NCBI RefSeq assembly: GCF_001613105.1
Contig: NZ_BDBS01000048.1
Location: forward strand, 1-64,000
Source of the DNA: Nocardia pseudobrasiliensis NBRC 108224
GTDB taxonomy: Bacteria > Actinomycetota > Actinomycetes > Mycobacteriales > Mycobacteriaceae
Length of the DNA: 64,000 bases
Direction: 5' to 3'
The notes under the pieces were generated by a model. The model had not been told where the DNA came from. It did no database searches and worked only from the letters and a program-made list of their open reading frames with translations. The translations under genes and the position numbers were made by a program. Shown here piece after piece: positions 16,508-24,233 of the stretch (the stretch's first letter is position 1; each line of letters begins with the position of its first letter).

Positions 16508-18049
16508 ATGGCTCCCACGAAGATCTCGAGGATGACCCACACCAAGGGTTTGGGAATGCGGCGGGCCACCGGCCGCCAACTCGACGGGCAAACCACCGCA
16601 CGCGTCCTCCGCAATTGGATTGCGGCGCGGGACGCGGACAGCAAATATGTGGAACTGATCAACGAGTTGGGCGCACTGGTCACCGAGCGACACGCGCGTG
16701 GCAGAAAGCTCTGGCACCTCGATCCGAGACCGTCCGACAGTGCGCAGGTGGAACGAATCCTGGCCGATGAGTCCGCCAGCGGCGCACGCCGCGAAAAGGC
16801 GGCATCGCGCCCGAGTTCGTCATGGCGCGGCGGGTACTGGCAACCGGGCGTCAGTCCCTGGACCGGGATCGCCGACCTCGACGAGCTCTGGTATCTGACC
16901 GATATCATCCGACTGGGCGAGGTGATCGAGCTCGGCGCGCCGCAGCGCGACCACAGCAAAGGCGATACCAAGATCGGCGGCTATTCCCTCGAGCTGTCCC
17001 CGGGTCGCCTCGGCGGCTGCTACGTCTCGATACCGAGCGGAAACGATTTGATCTGGGATGCGACCGTCGGCTATTACCTGCTCATCGGCGGATCGCTGGG
17101 TTACGAAGCCGAACGTTGCTACGCCCTCGGCACTTTGGATTGGATGACAGCGGCCGTCGATTGGTTCCGGTACACCTCCGCCGACGACGCCGCCTGGCTA
17201 CTGGACAAGCATCGCGCCACCGCCGAGACCGGCCGGGGAGTCGTATTGCGCCGGGAAATAACCATGTCCTGCGAGGAAATGCTCACCAATGCGATCGGCA
17301 GTTCGTTCCCACGGCATCGATCGACCGAACCGTTACATCGGGTCTGCGCCGCGGACGATGTGCTGCACGAGTTCGTGACCGTCCGGGGATTCGAATTCTC
17401 CGTGCGGCACGGCATATTGGAGCTGGCGCCGAAGACGTCATTGACCGCGGCCACCAATCTCATTGTGCTCGGCCACGATTGCGTCGACGCCGCATCGGAT
17501 CTGCGACGCGGCGATCCGATGAATATGGTCGAAATGTTCGGCGGCAGTTATCCGACATGGCAATCGGCCCTGTTCGACTGCTTCACCTATTACCTGTCGC
17601 AGTGTGTCGGCGCACTGCGCGGCGGCGACGCGACGGCCGCCGCGGGGCGCGTACTGCTGGCAAATCTCGGCTGGCATCTCGCCAGTCCGCGATACAGCAA
17701 AACCGGTCTGGTCGCGGTTCTGACGAACACGCGCGACCATCCGTCGCCCGGACGTGTTTATCGAGTGATGGATTCGGTCGCGCCCGGTCGCGCACGCGTA
17801 CCGCTGACCGAATGCCTGCGAACTCTGCGTGAGACGGTCCTCGACGAGGGCATACGACCGTTCCCCGAAACCCACGACAGCATCGTGGCCGACACGATTC
17901 CCGAGCGTATCGATCTGGGTCGTGCATTTTGGCGCACCTGTGACACGAGGATGGCCGAACAAGGCAACCCGTCCGGTTTGTGGCGGCTGGCCGGGCAGTG
18001 CGTGTTGGCCTTCCTCGAGAATTGCGCGGCCGCGGGAGCGACCTGGTAG
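16508..18049 (+). CDS. Unrecognised 513-aa protein, mostly helical, faint terpenoid-synthase-like C-terminal motif
   Basis: The gene is well supported: ATG 16508 follows CAGGAGA at good spacing and codon usage is uniform. No signal peptide is seen. Residues about 1-95 are basic and helical. The segment LIVLGHDCVDAASDLRRGD followed by PMNMVEMFGG, near residues 320-350, resembles the metal-binding helix H of class I terpene synthases (NDxxSxxxE then GDxxN), with H in place of N. I cannot find a convincing DDxxD motif, so catalysis is doubtful. It is divergent from the NsdA-like regulator and convergent with a DUF574 methyltransferase. I leave function unassigned. Confidence 0.8.
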   Translation: MAPTKISRMTHTKGLGMRRATGRQLDGQTTARVLRNWIAARDADSKYVELINELGALVTERHARGRKLWHLDPRPSDSAQVERILADESASGARREKAASRPSSSWRGGYWQPGVSPWTGIADLDELWYLTDIIRLGEVIELGAPQRDHSKGDTKIGGYSLELSPGRLGGCYVSIPSGNDLIWDATVGYYLLIGGSLGYEAERCYALGTLDWMTAAVDWFRYTSADDAAWLLDKHRATAETGRGVVLRREITMSCEEMLTNAIGSSFPRHRSTEPLHRVCAADDVLHEFVTVRGFEFSVRHGILELAPKTSLTAATNLIVLGHDCVDAASDLRRGDPMNMVEMFGGSYPTWQSALFDCFTYYLSQCVGALRGGDATAAAGRVLLANLGWHLASPRYSKTGLVAVLTNTRDHPSPGRVYRVMDSVAPGRARVPLTECLRTLRETVLDEGIRPFPETHDSIVADTIPERIDLGRAFWRTCDTRMAEQGNPSGLWRLAGQCVLAFLENCAAAGATW

Positions 18050-18084
18050 GAATGTGCAACCCCCCTGGACAGGGGGAGGTCTGC

Positions 18085-18942
18085 TCAGGGCTTGCGGGCC
18101 AGAACCGAGGCGATGAGCTGCTCCCACGGCGTGGTCTCGGCGGCGGACTTCTCGTCGTTTCGCCACAGCACACAGGGGACCAGACCGGGCTCGAGCACAT
18201 CCAGTCCGGACAGCATCCGCAGGATCTCCTTGTCGCCGCGCCAGCGCCCGCGGCTGAACGCGCCCTGCAACTTCTCCTCCGCCGCCGAGGTCTGCGGGTT
18301 GTCCGCGGACAGGAAGTGGGAGATATAGACGAGGCTGCCCGACGCGATCCGCTCGATCCAGTACTGCACGACCGCGGTCGGATTCTCCTCGTCGTTGACG
18401 AACGCCAGGACATTGCCGAAGATCAGCCCGACCGGTTCGTCGAAATTGATCAATCGTTCGACTTCGGCGCTGTCACCGATGAGCCGCGGCTGGCGGACAT
18501 CGGCATTCATGACCGCGATGCGTTCGTCGGTGACCAGTCGTGCGTCGGCGTGCGCGACCACGATCGGATCGTTGTCCAGATAGACCACGCTGGCGGTGGG
18601 TTGATGTCGCCGCGCAATCTCGTGGACATTGTTCTCCGACGTCGGCAGGCCGCACCCGAAATCGATGAACTGGCGTACGCCCTCACCGGCCATGTCCCGG
18701 ACGGCGCGTTCGAGGGCCCGCCGATTGGTGGTGGCGATACGCTCCGAACCGGGGAGTACCTGGAGGAAGTACTGCCCGAAAGTCTGGTCGACCGAGTAGT
18801 ACTCGTGCTCACCGAGCAGAAAATGGTAGGCCCGAGCGATACTCGGCCTCGTCTGGCTCGCTTTGACGTACGCGTCGTTCAACTGCCCCTCGGACATCTG
18901 TTCGCCGTTCATCTGCTCCGCACCGTTGTGAAGTCGGGACAT
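18085..18942 (-). CDS. DUF574 SAM-dependent methyltransferase-like protein (copy 1)
   Basis: About 285 aa, a member of the actinomycete DUF574 (PF04672) family with a Rossmann methyltransferase fold. Landmarks are PSIARAYHFLLGEHEYYSVD, QFIDFGCGLPTSENNVHE (SAM motif I, with C in the usual G-x-G loop), VVYLDNDPIVVAHADA (motif II acidic residue) and GLIFGNVLAFVNDEENP. Substrates of the family are unknown. ATG 18942 gives a ten-residue extension; ATG 18912, with GCGGAG upstream, would give 275 aa and is equally possible. It lies 62 bases downstream of a second DUF574 gene on the same strand. The two copies are diverged, so this is not a recent duplication. Confidence 0.85.
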   Translation of the reverse strand: MSRLHNGAEQMNGEQMSEGQLNDAYVKASQTRPSIARAYHFLLGEHEYYSVDQTFGQYFLQVLPGSERIATTNRRALERAVRDMAGEGVRQFIDFGCGLPTSENNVHEIARRHQPTASVVYLDNDPIVVAHADARLVTDERIAVMNADVRQPRLIGDSAEVERLINFDEPVGLIFGNVLAFVNDEENPTAVVQYWIERIASGSLVYISHFLSADNPQTSAAEEKLQGAFSRGRWRGDKEILRMLSGLDVLEPGLVPCVLWRNDEKSAAETTPWEQLIASVLARKP

Positions 18943-19004
18943 AGATATCGAATGAATCGTAAGAGGCTTGCCCGCGCCGCGTGGCGGTCGCGCGAAATTC
19001 GGTC

Positions 19005-19796
19005 CTACGGTTTGCGGCAGACGCCGCCGAAGATCACCAGATCCGTGGCGGGCATCTCGCCGTCGAGCCAGTTCTGTAGCGGCACGATACCCGGGGCGAG
19101 GATCTCGAACCCGTCCAGGAGGGCCGCCGTCTGCGCCGCGGATCGGAAGACGAACCGGGACGGACTGTCGGTGAGGTCGCGTCGGGCCTGGCTGGTGAAC
19201 GCCTCGGTGCTGTCGGTGGACCCCTGGGTCAGCGCCAGATAGCTGCCCGGCGCCATCACCTCGCCCAGCCGGGCGATGATCTTGTCCGGCCGCTCGTCGT
19301 CCATGATGAAATGCAGTACACCGCAGAGCATTACGGCCACCGGCCGGTCGAAATCGACTGCGGCCTCTGATCTCAGGCGTCCGATCAACTCGTCGATGTC
19401 GCGGATATCGGCCAATATCGGTGTGACGCCCGGTATTCCGGCCAGCATTGCATTGGAGTGCGCGTACACGACGGGGTCGTAGTCGACCGCCGCGACCCGC
19501 GCGGTCGCGTCGATCTTCTGGGCGACCTCGTGGACGGCGGGTGTGGTCGGAATGCCCGCGCCGAGATCGATGAACTGCCGCACGCCGGCCTCGGCCGCGG
19601 TCTGCACCGCCTGGATGAGGAACTGACGGGAAAACCATGCCGTGGTGCGGGTATCCGGCGCCACCAGGAGCATCCGATTGGCGACCTGGCGATCCACCTC
19701 GTAATTGTCCTTGCCGCCGAGCAAGTAGTCGTACACACGAGCTGAATTCGGTTTGGAAGTATCGACGCCCTCAGGCGCTCGCCTTGCGTCCGACAC
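19005..19796 (-). CDS. DUF574 SAM-dependent methyltransferase-like protein (copy 2)
   Basis: A 263-aa DUF574 family protein. It shows PNSARVYDYLLGGKDNYEVD, the family's conserved N-terminal block, then QFIDLGAGIPTTPAVHEVA (SAM motif I), VAAVDYDPVVYAHSNAML (motif II) and AVMLCGVLHFIMDDERPD. GTG 19796 is chosen over the longer frame because AGGAGG lies about 7 bases upstream and the family block follows directly. A 17-bp inverted repeat lies 30 bases upstream of this start. Function in the family is unknown; members often neighbour XRE-type regulators, as here. Confidence 0.88.
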   Translation of the reverse strand: MSDARRAPEGVDTSKPNSARVYDYLLGGKDNYEVDRQVANRMLLVAPDTRTTAWFSRQFLIQAVQTAAEAGVRQFIDLGAGIPTTPAVHEVAQKIDATARVAAVDYDPVVYAHSNAMLAGIPGVTPILADIRDIDELIGRLRSEAAVDFDRPVAVMLCGVLHFIMDDERPDKIIARLGEVMAPGSYLALTQGSTDSTEAFTSQARRDLTDSPSRFVFRSAAQTAALLDGFEILAPGIVPLQNWLDGEMPATDLVIFGGVCRKP

Positions 19797-20111
19797 CGGG
19801 TCGCCTCCTAGACATCCTCGGTCATCGTAGCAAGCTGCTACGCGATTTCGGCGAGATCCGCGTTCGGAAACATTCGGGCGGTCGGCCCGCTGTTCGATCG
19901 AGTCGGGGCGCGTTGTGGCACAACATGTTTCGCGAGGCTCATCATTGTTGCCAATTCGTTGCGCCTTAATCGGCAACGCGCGTTCACCGATCGGGGTGCT
20001 GCTTATCGAATGGAATTTTTAGAATGACCGGTCTATTTTCTGATTCGAATTCGGGGCCGGTTGCGCTATGGCGCAGCGGATTCGGTCTTTCGCCCGGCGC
20101 GGGGGAGTGGC
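19797..20111. other. 315-bp gap between DUF574 copy 2 and the EspR-like gene
   Basis: No convincing gene is seen. The left end holds the AGGAGG ribosome binding site for the methyltransferase and the TGCTACG inverted repeat at 19826-19842. The rest includes an AT-richer patch around 20010-20045 but no strong hairpin; short open frames here lack ribosome binding sites. Confidence 0.5.
19826..19842. promoter_or_regulatory. Inverted repeat CGTAGCA-N3-TGCTACG upstream of DUF574 copy 2
   Basis: CGTAGCA (19826-19832) and TGCTACG (19836-19842) are exact reverse complements around AGC, 30 bases upstream of the GTG start at 19796. Related half-sites occur upstream of the EspR-like gene (20555-20578), suggesting one regulator acts on both. 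It could alternatively form a small hairpin in the 5' leader. Confidence 0.55.
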
Positions 20112-20528
20112 CTACGCGCTGCCGTCCGCGGGGATCTCGGGCAGCCCCTCGCTCGCACGCAATTTCTCCGCCATGGCGGCGAGCAGGTTCTGGGATTCCT
20201 CGGACAGATCGAAGGCTCTGCTGGACAGCCGACGCAGACCGTAGCCCTGTAGCTGGGACAGCAGCTCCAGATCGTGGTCGATCTTCGCCGCGTAGATGTC
20301 GTTGAAGAAGTAGTCCGGCTTCACCTTGAAGAACTGGGCCAGAGCCGCCACGGTGTCGTCGGAGGGGTTGGTCCGCTGCCCGGATCGTAACTGTGACAGA
20401 TAGGGCTTGGAGATCCGGTGGCCGGCCGCGGTGAGGGCCTCGGCCACGTCGGCATTGGTGTGCGGACCACGCCCCGGTCGGTGCACGGTATCGAACAGCT
20501 TGTTCAGTCGCGTCGCGAAGTCAGCCAT
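20112..20528 (-). CDS. espR: EspR-like XRE-family transcriptional regulator
   Basis: A 138-aa protein matching the plan of mycobacterial EspR, the nucleoid-associated regulator of ESX-1 and cell-envelope genes. The N-terminus (FATRLNKLFDTVHRPGRGPH), helix-turn-helix recognition region (ISKPYLSQLRSGQRTNPSDD) and FFKVKPDYFFND are close to EspR, and a helical dimerisation tail follows. No ESX locus lies in the window. GAGGGCCGAG precedes ATG 20528. TGCTACG-type half-sites lie 27-50 bases upstream, so autoregulation is plausible. Confidence 0.82.
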   Translation of the reverse strand: MADFATRLNKLFDTVHRPGRGPHTNADVAEALTAAGHRISKPYLSQLRSGQRTNPSDDTVAALAQFFKVKPDYFFNDIYAAKIDHDLELLSQLQGYGLRRLSSRAFDLSEESQNLLAAMAEKLRASEGLPEIPADGSA

Positions 20529-20554
20529 CTCGGCCCTCGATCTTCCACTCTCAG

Positions 20555-20578
20555 TTGCTACGCACCAAACCGTAGCTA
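20555..20578. promoter_or_regulatory. Imperfect inverted repeat TTGCTACG-N8-CGTAGCTA upstream of espR-like gene
   Basis: TTGCTACG (20555-20562) and CGTAGCTA (20571-20578) match in 7 of 8 positions as inverted half-sites, and a further TAGCTA follows at 20584-20589. The CTACG core is the same as in the repeat at 19826-19842. Position just upstream of the ATG at 20528 suits an operator. Confidence 0.45.
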
Positions 20579-20657
20579 GAAGATAGCTAACATCAATATG
20601 CGCGCCGATGCCAGCGGAGCCGGTCGGGAGCGCTATCGCGATTGTCACACCGTCCGC

Positions 20658-20702
20658 ACTTAATAAGTATACGTATATATGCGCATCTAAACATGTATAC
20701 CG
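20658..20702. promoter_or_regulatory. AT-rich divergent promoter region with repeated GTATAC
   Basis: Within an otherwise GC-rich 316-bp gap between the divergent espR-like and LLM genes, this 45-bp stretch is strikingly AT-rich and carries two GTATAC palindromes and a central ATATATGCGCAT. It is a likely promoter or binding region for a nucleoid-type protein. No gene is seen elsewhere in the gap. Confidence 0.4.
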
Positions 20703-20844
20703 AAGCGTCGGGCGAACGCGGCGGACGCTCCTGTGTCGCCTCTCGAGCCAGCAGCGACGGGGTGGGGGAGGCGAGGGGCCGTCGGTGATTGGCGCGCGGT
20801 TCAAATGCGTTGTGCGGTGGAGTCTTTCGGCGCATTGTTGGGCG

Positions 20845-21711
20845 ATGCGATATTCCGTGAACATTCCCAACTTCGGGGATTTCGCCGATGCGAGGACCGT
20901 GGCTCGGGTGGCGGTGGCGGCGGAGCAGGCCGGATGGGACGCGCTGTTCGTGTGGGACCACGTGGTGCACGACAAACAGGACCGTCGCGGACAGCCCTTC
21001 GGTGATCCATGGATGTTGCTGACCGCGGCCGCGTTGGCGACCTCGCGGCTGCGCTTGGGCACGTTGGTGAGCCCGGTGCCGCGGCGGCGGCCCGAACAGC
21101 TCGCCCGGCAGGTGGCCACCCTCGAGGCGCTCAGCGGGGGACGGGTGATCTTCGGAGCCGGACTCGGGGGTCCGATCGCCGACGAGTACGGCAGCTTCGG
21201 CGAAACGACCGATCCGATCGTGCTGGCGGAACGGTTGGACGAGGCGTTGGATCTGCTGGTGCGGTATTGGGCCGGTGAACGGGTCGACCACATCGGCAAG
21301 CACTACCGCGTCGAGGACGTCACGCTGCTGCCCGCGACCGTACAGCGGCCGCGGCCGCCGATCTGGATCGGCGGTTGGTGGCCGCGACGGCCGCCGTTTC
21401 GTCGCGCCGCGCGCTGGGACGGGGTGGCCCCGCTGTTTGTCGGCGCGGGACACGGCGAGATTCCGGCCGTCGAGGATGTTCGCGACATGCTGGCCTACGT
21501 CCACGCCCACCGCGCGGATCGGTCCGAGCCGTACGAGGTCGTGCTCGGCGGTGTGACGCCGGGCGATCCGGATCGGGCCCGGCAGTTGCTGGCCCCGCTC
21601 GCGGATGCCGGTGCGACGTGGTGGGACGAGCGTTTGCTGATGTCCGGGGACGACTACTACCGGTTCGCACCCGTGCTGCGACGCATCGAGCAGGGTCCGC
21701 CGACGCTGTGA
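20845..21711 (+). CDS. LLM-class (F420-type) oxidoreductase
   Basis: A 288-aa luciferase-like monooxygenase-family protein, a TIM-barrel enzyme usually using F420 or FMN in mycobacteria and nocardiae. Family landmarks are the first strand MRYSVNIPNFGDF, the WDALFVWDHVV segment, LATSRLRLGTLVSPVPRRRP and LSGGRVIFGAGLGG, then RPRPPIWIGGWWPRR. ATG 20845 starts directly at the first barrel strand. It is divergent from the espR-like gene across the AT-rich region; substrate unknown. Confidence 0.87.
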   Translation: MRYSVNIPNFGDFADARTVARVAVAAEQAGWDALFVWDHVVHDKQDRRGQPFGDPWMLLTAAALATSRLRLGTLVSPVPRRRPEQLARQVATLEALSGGRVIFGAGLGGPIADEYGSFGETTDPIVLAERLDEALDLLVRYWAGERVDHIGKHYRVEDVTLLPATVQRPRPPIWIGGWWPRRPPFRRAARWDGVAPLFVGAGHGEIPAVEDVRDMLAYVHAHRADRSEPYEVVLGGVTPGDPDRARQLLAPLADAGATWWDERLLMSGDDYYRFAPVLRRIEQGPPTL

Positions 21712-21755
21712 CCGAATTCGTGAGTAGCGGATTTTCGACGGTAACGTGAGATGTC

Positions 21756-23150
21756 ATGAGTACGTTGGGAATCGATCTGCGCGCGCACACGCGCGCCGAT
21801 GAGGTGTTCGCGCGCGGGGCCGCGCTGCGCGAACGGACACCGGTCGGATGTCGCGACCGCGAGGCGGTCGGCCCGCGGCGTCCCGAGGTGCTCGAATTCC
21901 TGGCCGCGTCGAATGCCGATCGGTTGGAGTATCTGGTGCCGCTGCGGATGGGCCGGATGTCGGCCTCGCCGTACGCGTTCTTCCGCGGCGCGGCCGGGCT
22001 GATGGCCGCCGATCTCGCCGACGGACCGGTCAGCGGGCCGGTCGCGCAGTTGTGCGGGGACGCCCACGCCGCCAATTTCGGTCTCTACGGCACTCCGAGC
22101 GGCGAGATCATCATGGATATCAACGATTTCGACGACACCATCGCCGGGCCGTGGGAGTGGGATCTGGATCGGCTGGCGGCCAGTCTGGTGCTCGCGGGGC
22201 GCGAGGGCTCCTCGTCGGAGGACGATTGTTTTGTCGCGGCTCGCGATGCCGCGGCCTCCTACCGCGCGGCCGTGGCGCATCTGGCCGAACAGCCGTTTTT
22301 GGAATCGTGGAACGCGCTGCCCGACGAGTCGGTCATCGCCCATTCCCGCGCGGACGATCTGCTCGACGACTTCCGCCGCGCCGCCAAGAAGGCGCGCCGC
22401 AATACCAGTGCCAAGGTCGCCCGCAAGTGGACCGAACACCTCGAGGATCACGAAACCGGTATCCACCACCGGCGATTCGTCAGTGATCCACCCATTCTGA
22501 CCGCGGTCGAGCCGCCGGTCGCCGACGCGGTGGTCGATGCCCTGCACGCCTACGCCGACACCCTGGTCGGCTCGCGGCACAACCTGCTGGCCCGATTCAC
22601 CGTCTCCGACATCGCCTTTCGCATTGTCGGCACCGGAAGCGTCGGCCTGCACAGCTATCTGGCGCTGCTGCACGGCAATGGTGAGGAGGTGCTGGTGTTG
22701 CAGATCAAACAGGCCGCGCCCTCGGCGCTGGCCCCCTACGTGCAGGCCGCCGCCCCGGTCCACGAGGGCGAGCGCATCGTGCGGGGAGCGCGGCTGGTCC
22801 AGTCCGAAAGCGATATTCTGTTGGGCTGGACCACGATTGACCTCGACGGGCGCGAACTTCCGTTCATCGTGCGCCAGTTCCGCAACCTCAAGGGCGGTAT
22901 CGACCCCTCGGAACTGGACTCCGAGGACCTCGACGACTACGGCCGCTTGGCCGGAGCCCTGCTGGCCCGCGCCCACGCCCGCTCGGTCGACCCTCGCCTG
23001 CTCGCGGGCTATCTGGCCGACGCCGAGGAGTTCGACGAGGCGGTAGCCCGCTTCGCGATCCGCTACGCCGACCGCACCGAGGCCGACCACCGAACCCTGG
23101 TACAGGCGATCCGGGAAGGACGTATCGCCGCCGACTCTGTCGACGACTGA
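21756..23150 (+). CDS. DUF2252 family protein
   Basis: A 464-aa member of the DUF2252 family, which has a kinase-like fold but no assigned function. Conserved blocks are PLRMGRMSASPYAFFRGAA, QLCGDAHAANFGLYGTP (catalytic-loop-like HxxN), IMDINDFDDTIAGPWEWD (metal-binding DFD-like) and GTGSVGLHSYLALLHG. These resemble aminoglycoside-phosphotransferase-type motifs, so ATP-dependent phosphorylation is possible. It begins 44 bases after the LLM gene on the same strand. Confidence 0.88.
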   Translation: MSTLGIDLRAHTRADEVFARGAALRERTPVGCRDREAVGPRRPEVLEFLAASNADRLEYLVPLRMGRMSASPYAFFRGAAGLMAADLADGPVSGPVAQLCGDAHAANFGLYGTPSGEIIMDINDFDDTIAGPWEWDLDRLAASLVLAGREGSSSEDDCFVAARDAAASYRAAVAHLAEQPFLESWNALPDESVIAHSRADDLLDDFRRAAKKARRNTSAKVARKWTEHLEDHETGIHHRRFVSDPPILTAVEPPVADAVVDALHAYADTLVGSRHNLLARFTVSDIAFRIVGTGSVGLHSYLALLHGNGEEVLVLQIKQAAPSALAPYVQAAAPVHEGERIVRGARLVQSESDILLGWTTIDLDGRELPFIVRQFRNLKGGIDPSELDSEDLDDYGRLAGALLARAHARSVDPRLLAGYLADAEEFDEAVARFAIRYADRTEADHRTLVQAIREGRIAADSVDD

Positions 23151-23275
23151 ACCTGCGTACACTCTTGTCCACCTGGTGCGTAGGCGTATGTGACCGACCC
23201 CGAAGGTGAGCTCGCGGACATGACCATCGGCGCGGCACTTCCCCTGAGCAGATTGCCGCACCCCCGCACGAGGCC

Positions 23276-23437
23276 ATGACCAGCGTGGCCGACGATCTGA
23301 TCGAGGACTGGTCGGCCGCGCCGGACGGCCGGGTGGATGTCCACGCGTCCGATGTCGGGTCGCTGCGGATGTACGAGCGCGGAACCCGGCGACCCGAGCC
23401 CTTCACGCTCACAGCGCGATTCCGTGGTGAATCGTGA
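23276..23437 (+). CDS. Possible 53-aa ORF in the DUF2252-DUF1003 gap
   Basis: The 310-bp stretch 23151-23460 contains one open frame of 53 codons, beginning MTSVADDLIEDWSAAPDG. No clear ribosome binding site precedes it and no family is recognised; it may be the tail of a lost gene. Otherwise the gap shows nothing beyond the DUF1003 ribosome binding site. Confidence 0.2.
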   Translation: MTSVADDLIEDWSAAPDGRVDVHASDVGSLRMYERGTRRPEPFTLTARFRGES

Positions 23438-23460
23438 ATTCGATACCGAGAGAGGCGGAT

Positions 23461-23862
23461 ATGAATACCTCGCAGCCGCGTCCGCACCCCGCCGTCATCG
23501 ACTTCCGTGCGCAGCGCGCGGCGAGTTTGCAGTTGCGGGTGGCGGATTGGATCACCAAGTTCGCCGGGTCGATGCAGTTCGTTTATATCCACGCTGTGGG
23601 CTTCACGTTGTGGATGCTGTTCGTGGAGAGGAATCCGTGGCCTACGTTGACCTTGGCGGTGTCGCTGGAGGCGATCTTTCTGTCGACCTTCGTGATGATC
23701 GGGCAGAATCGGCAGGCTCAGTTTCAGCAGATGAAGGCCGATCACGACTTCAATGAGCAGGAGTTGGAGTTGAAGACCAATACCGAGCTCACCCGTGCGA
23801 TCCATCGGATGACCGCCGAACTGCATCGGCGGCTGGTGGAGGCGCCGGAGCAGTCGAGCTGA
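23461..23862 (+). CDS. DUF1003 family membrane protein
   Basis: A 133-aa protein of the DUF1003 family with two transmembrane helices, about residues 37-60 (FVYIHAVGFTLWMLFVE) and 65-85 (LTLAVSLEAIFLSTFVMIG), followed by QNRQAQ and a charged coiled-coil-like tail. ATG 23461 follows GAGAGGCGG. Function is unknown. It follows the DUF2252 gene but the 310-bp gap argues for its own promoter. Confidence 0.85.
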   Translation: MNTSQPRPHPAVIDFRAQRAASLQLRVADWITKFAGSMQFVYIHAVGFTLWMLFVERNPWPTLTLAVSLEAIFLSTFVMIGQNRQAQFQQMKADHDFNEQELELKTNTELTRAIHRMTAELHRRLVEAPEQSS

Positions 23863-23958
23863 TTCGAATGCCCTGTGGCGCAGGGGATCCGGTCGGGGAT
23901 CATCGGTGATGATGAATCATGGGTAGCCGTTGGATGTACGAATGGGAAACTGGGCGGT

Positions 23959-24189
23959 GTGCTTGACGAATCCGACGTGGCCCAGGCGCACGTCTTCTAC
24001 GAGATGCTGTCCGCGGAGGCCGAATCCTTGGCCGTGGCGCTGCGGCCGCATCTGACCAGGCGAGGGGTGCCGCGGGCCAGTGCCGAGGCGCGGTTGCTGG
24101 AGCGTGATCTGCGCGAAGTGCGTCGCTGCCTGGGGTTGCTGCGGGATCGGTTTCCCGAATTGGGGCGGGGAGCGGTCGTCGACGGGTGA
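23959..24189 (+). CDS. Hypothetical 76-aa helical protein
   Basis: A short open frame whose product (VAQAHVFYEMLSAEAESLAV, then LLERDLREVRRCLGLLRDR) is strongly helical and charged, with no signal peptide or membrane segment. GTG 23959 sits behind GGGCGGT; an upstream in-frame start at 23875 would add 28 weakly supported residues. It ends 45 bases before the phospholipase pseudogene. No family is recognised. Confidence 0.45.
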   Translation: MLDESDVAQAHVFYEMLSAEAESLAVALRPHLTRRGVPRASAEARLLERDLREVRRCLGLLRDRFPELGRGAVVDG

Positions 24190-24233
24190 AATACCGAGGT
24201 CGATGTTCGGTGGGCGCATGGCGAGGAGGGGCC

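Noticed and set aside
18085..19638. 517-codon continuous minus-strand frame that looks like one fused protein
   Set aside because: The first part is an off-frame reading of DUF574 copy 2; the real copy 1 begins near 18942.
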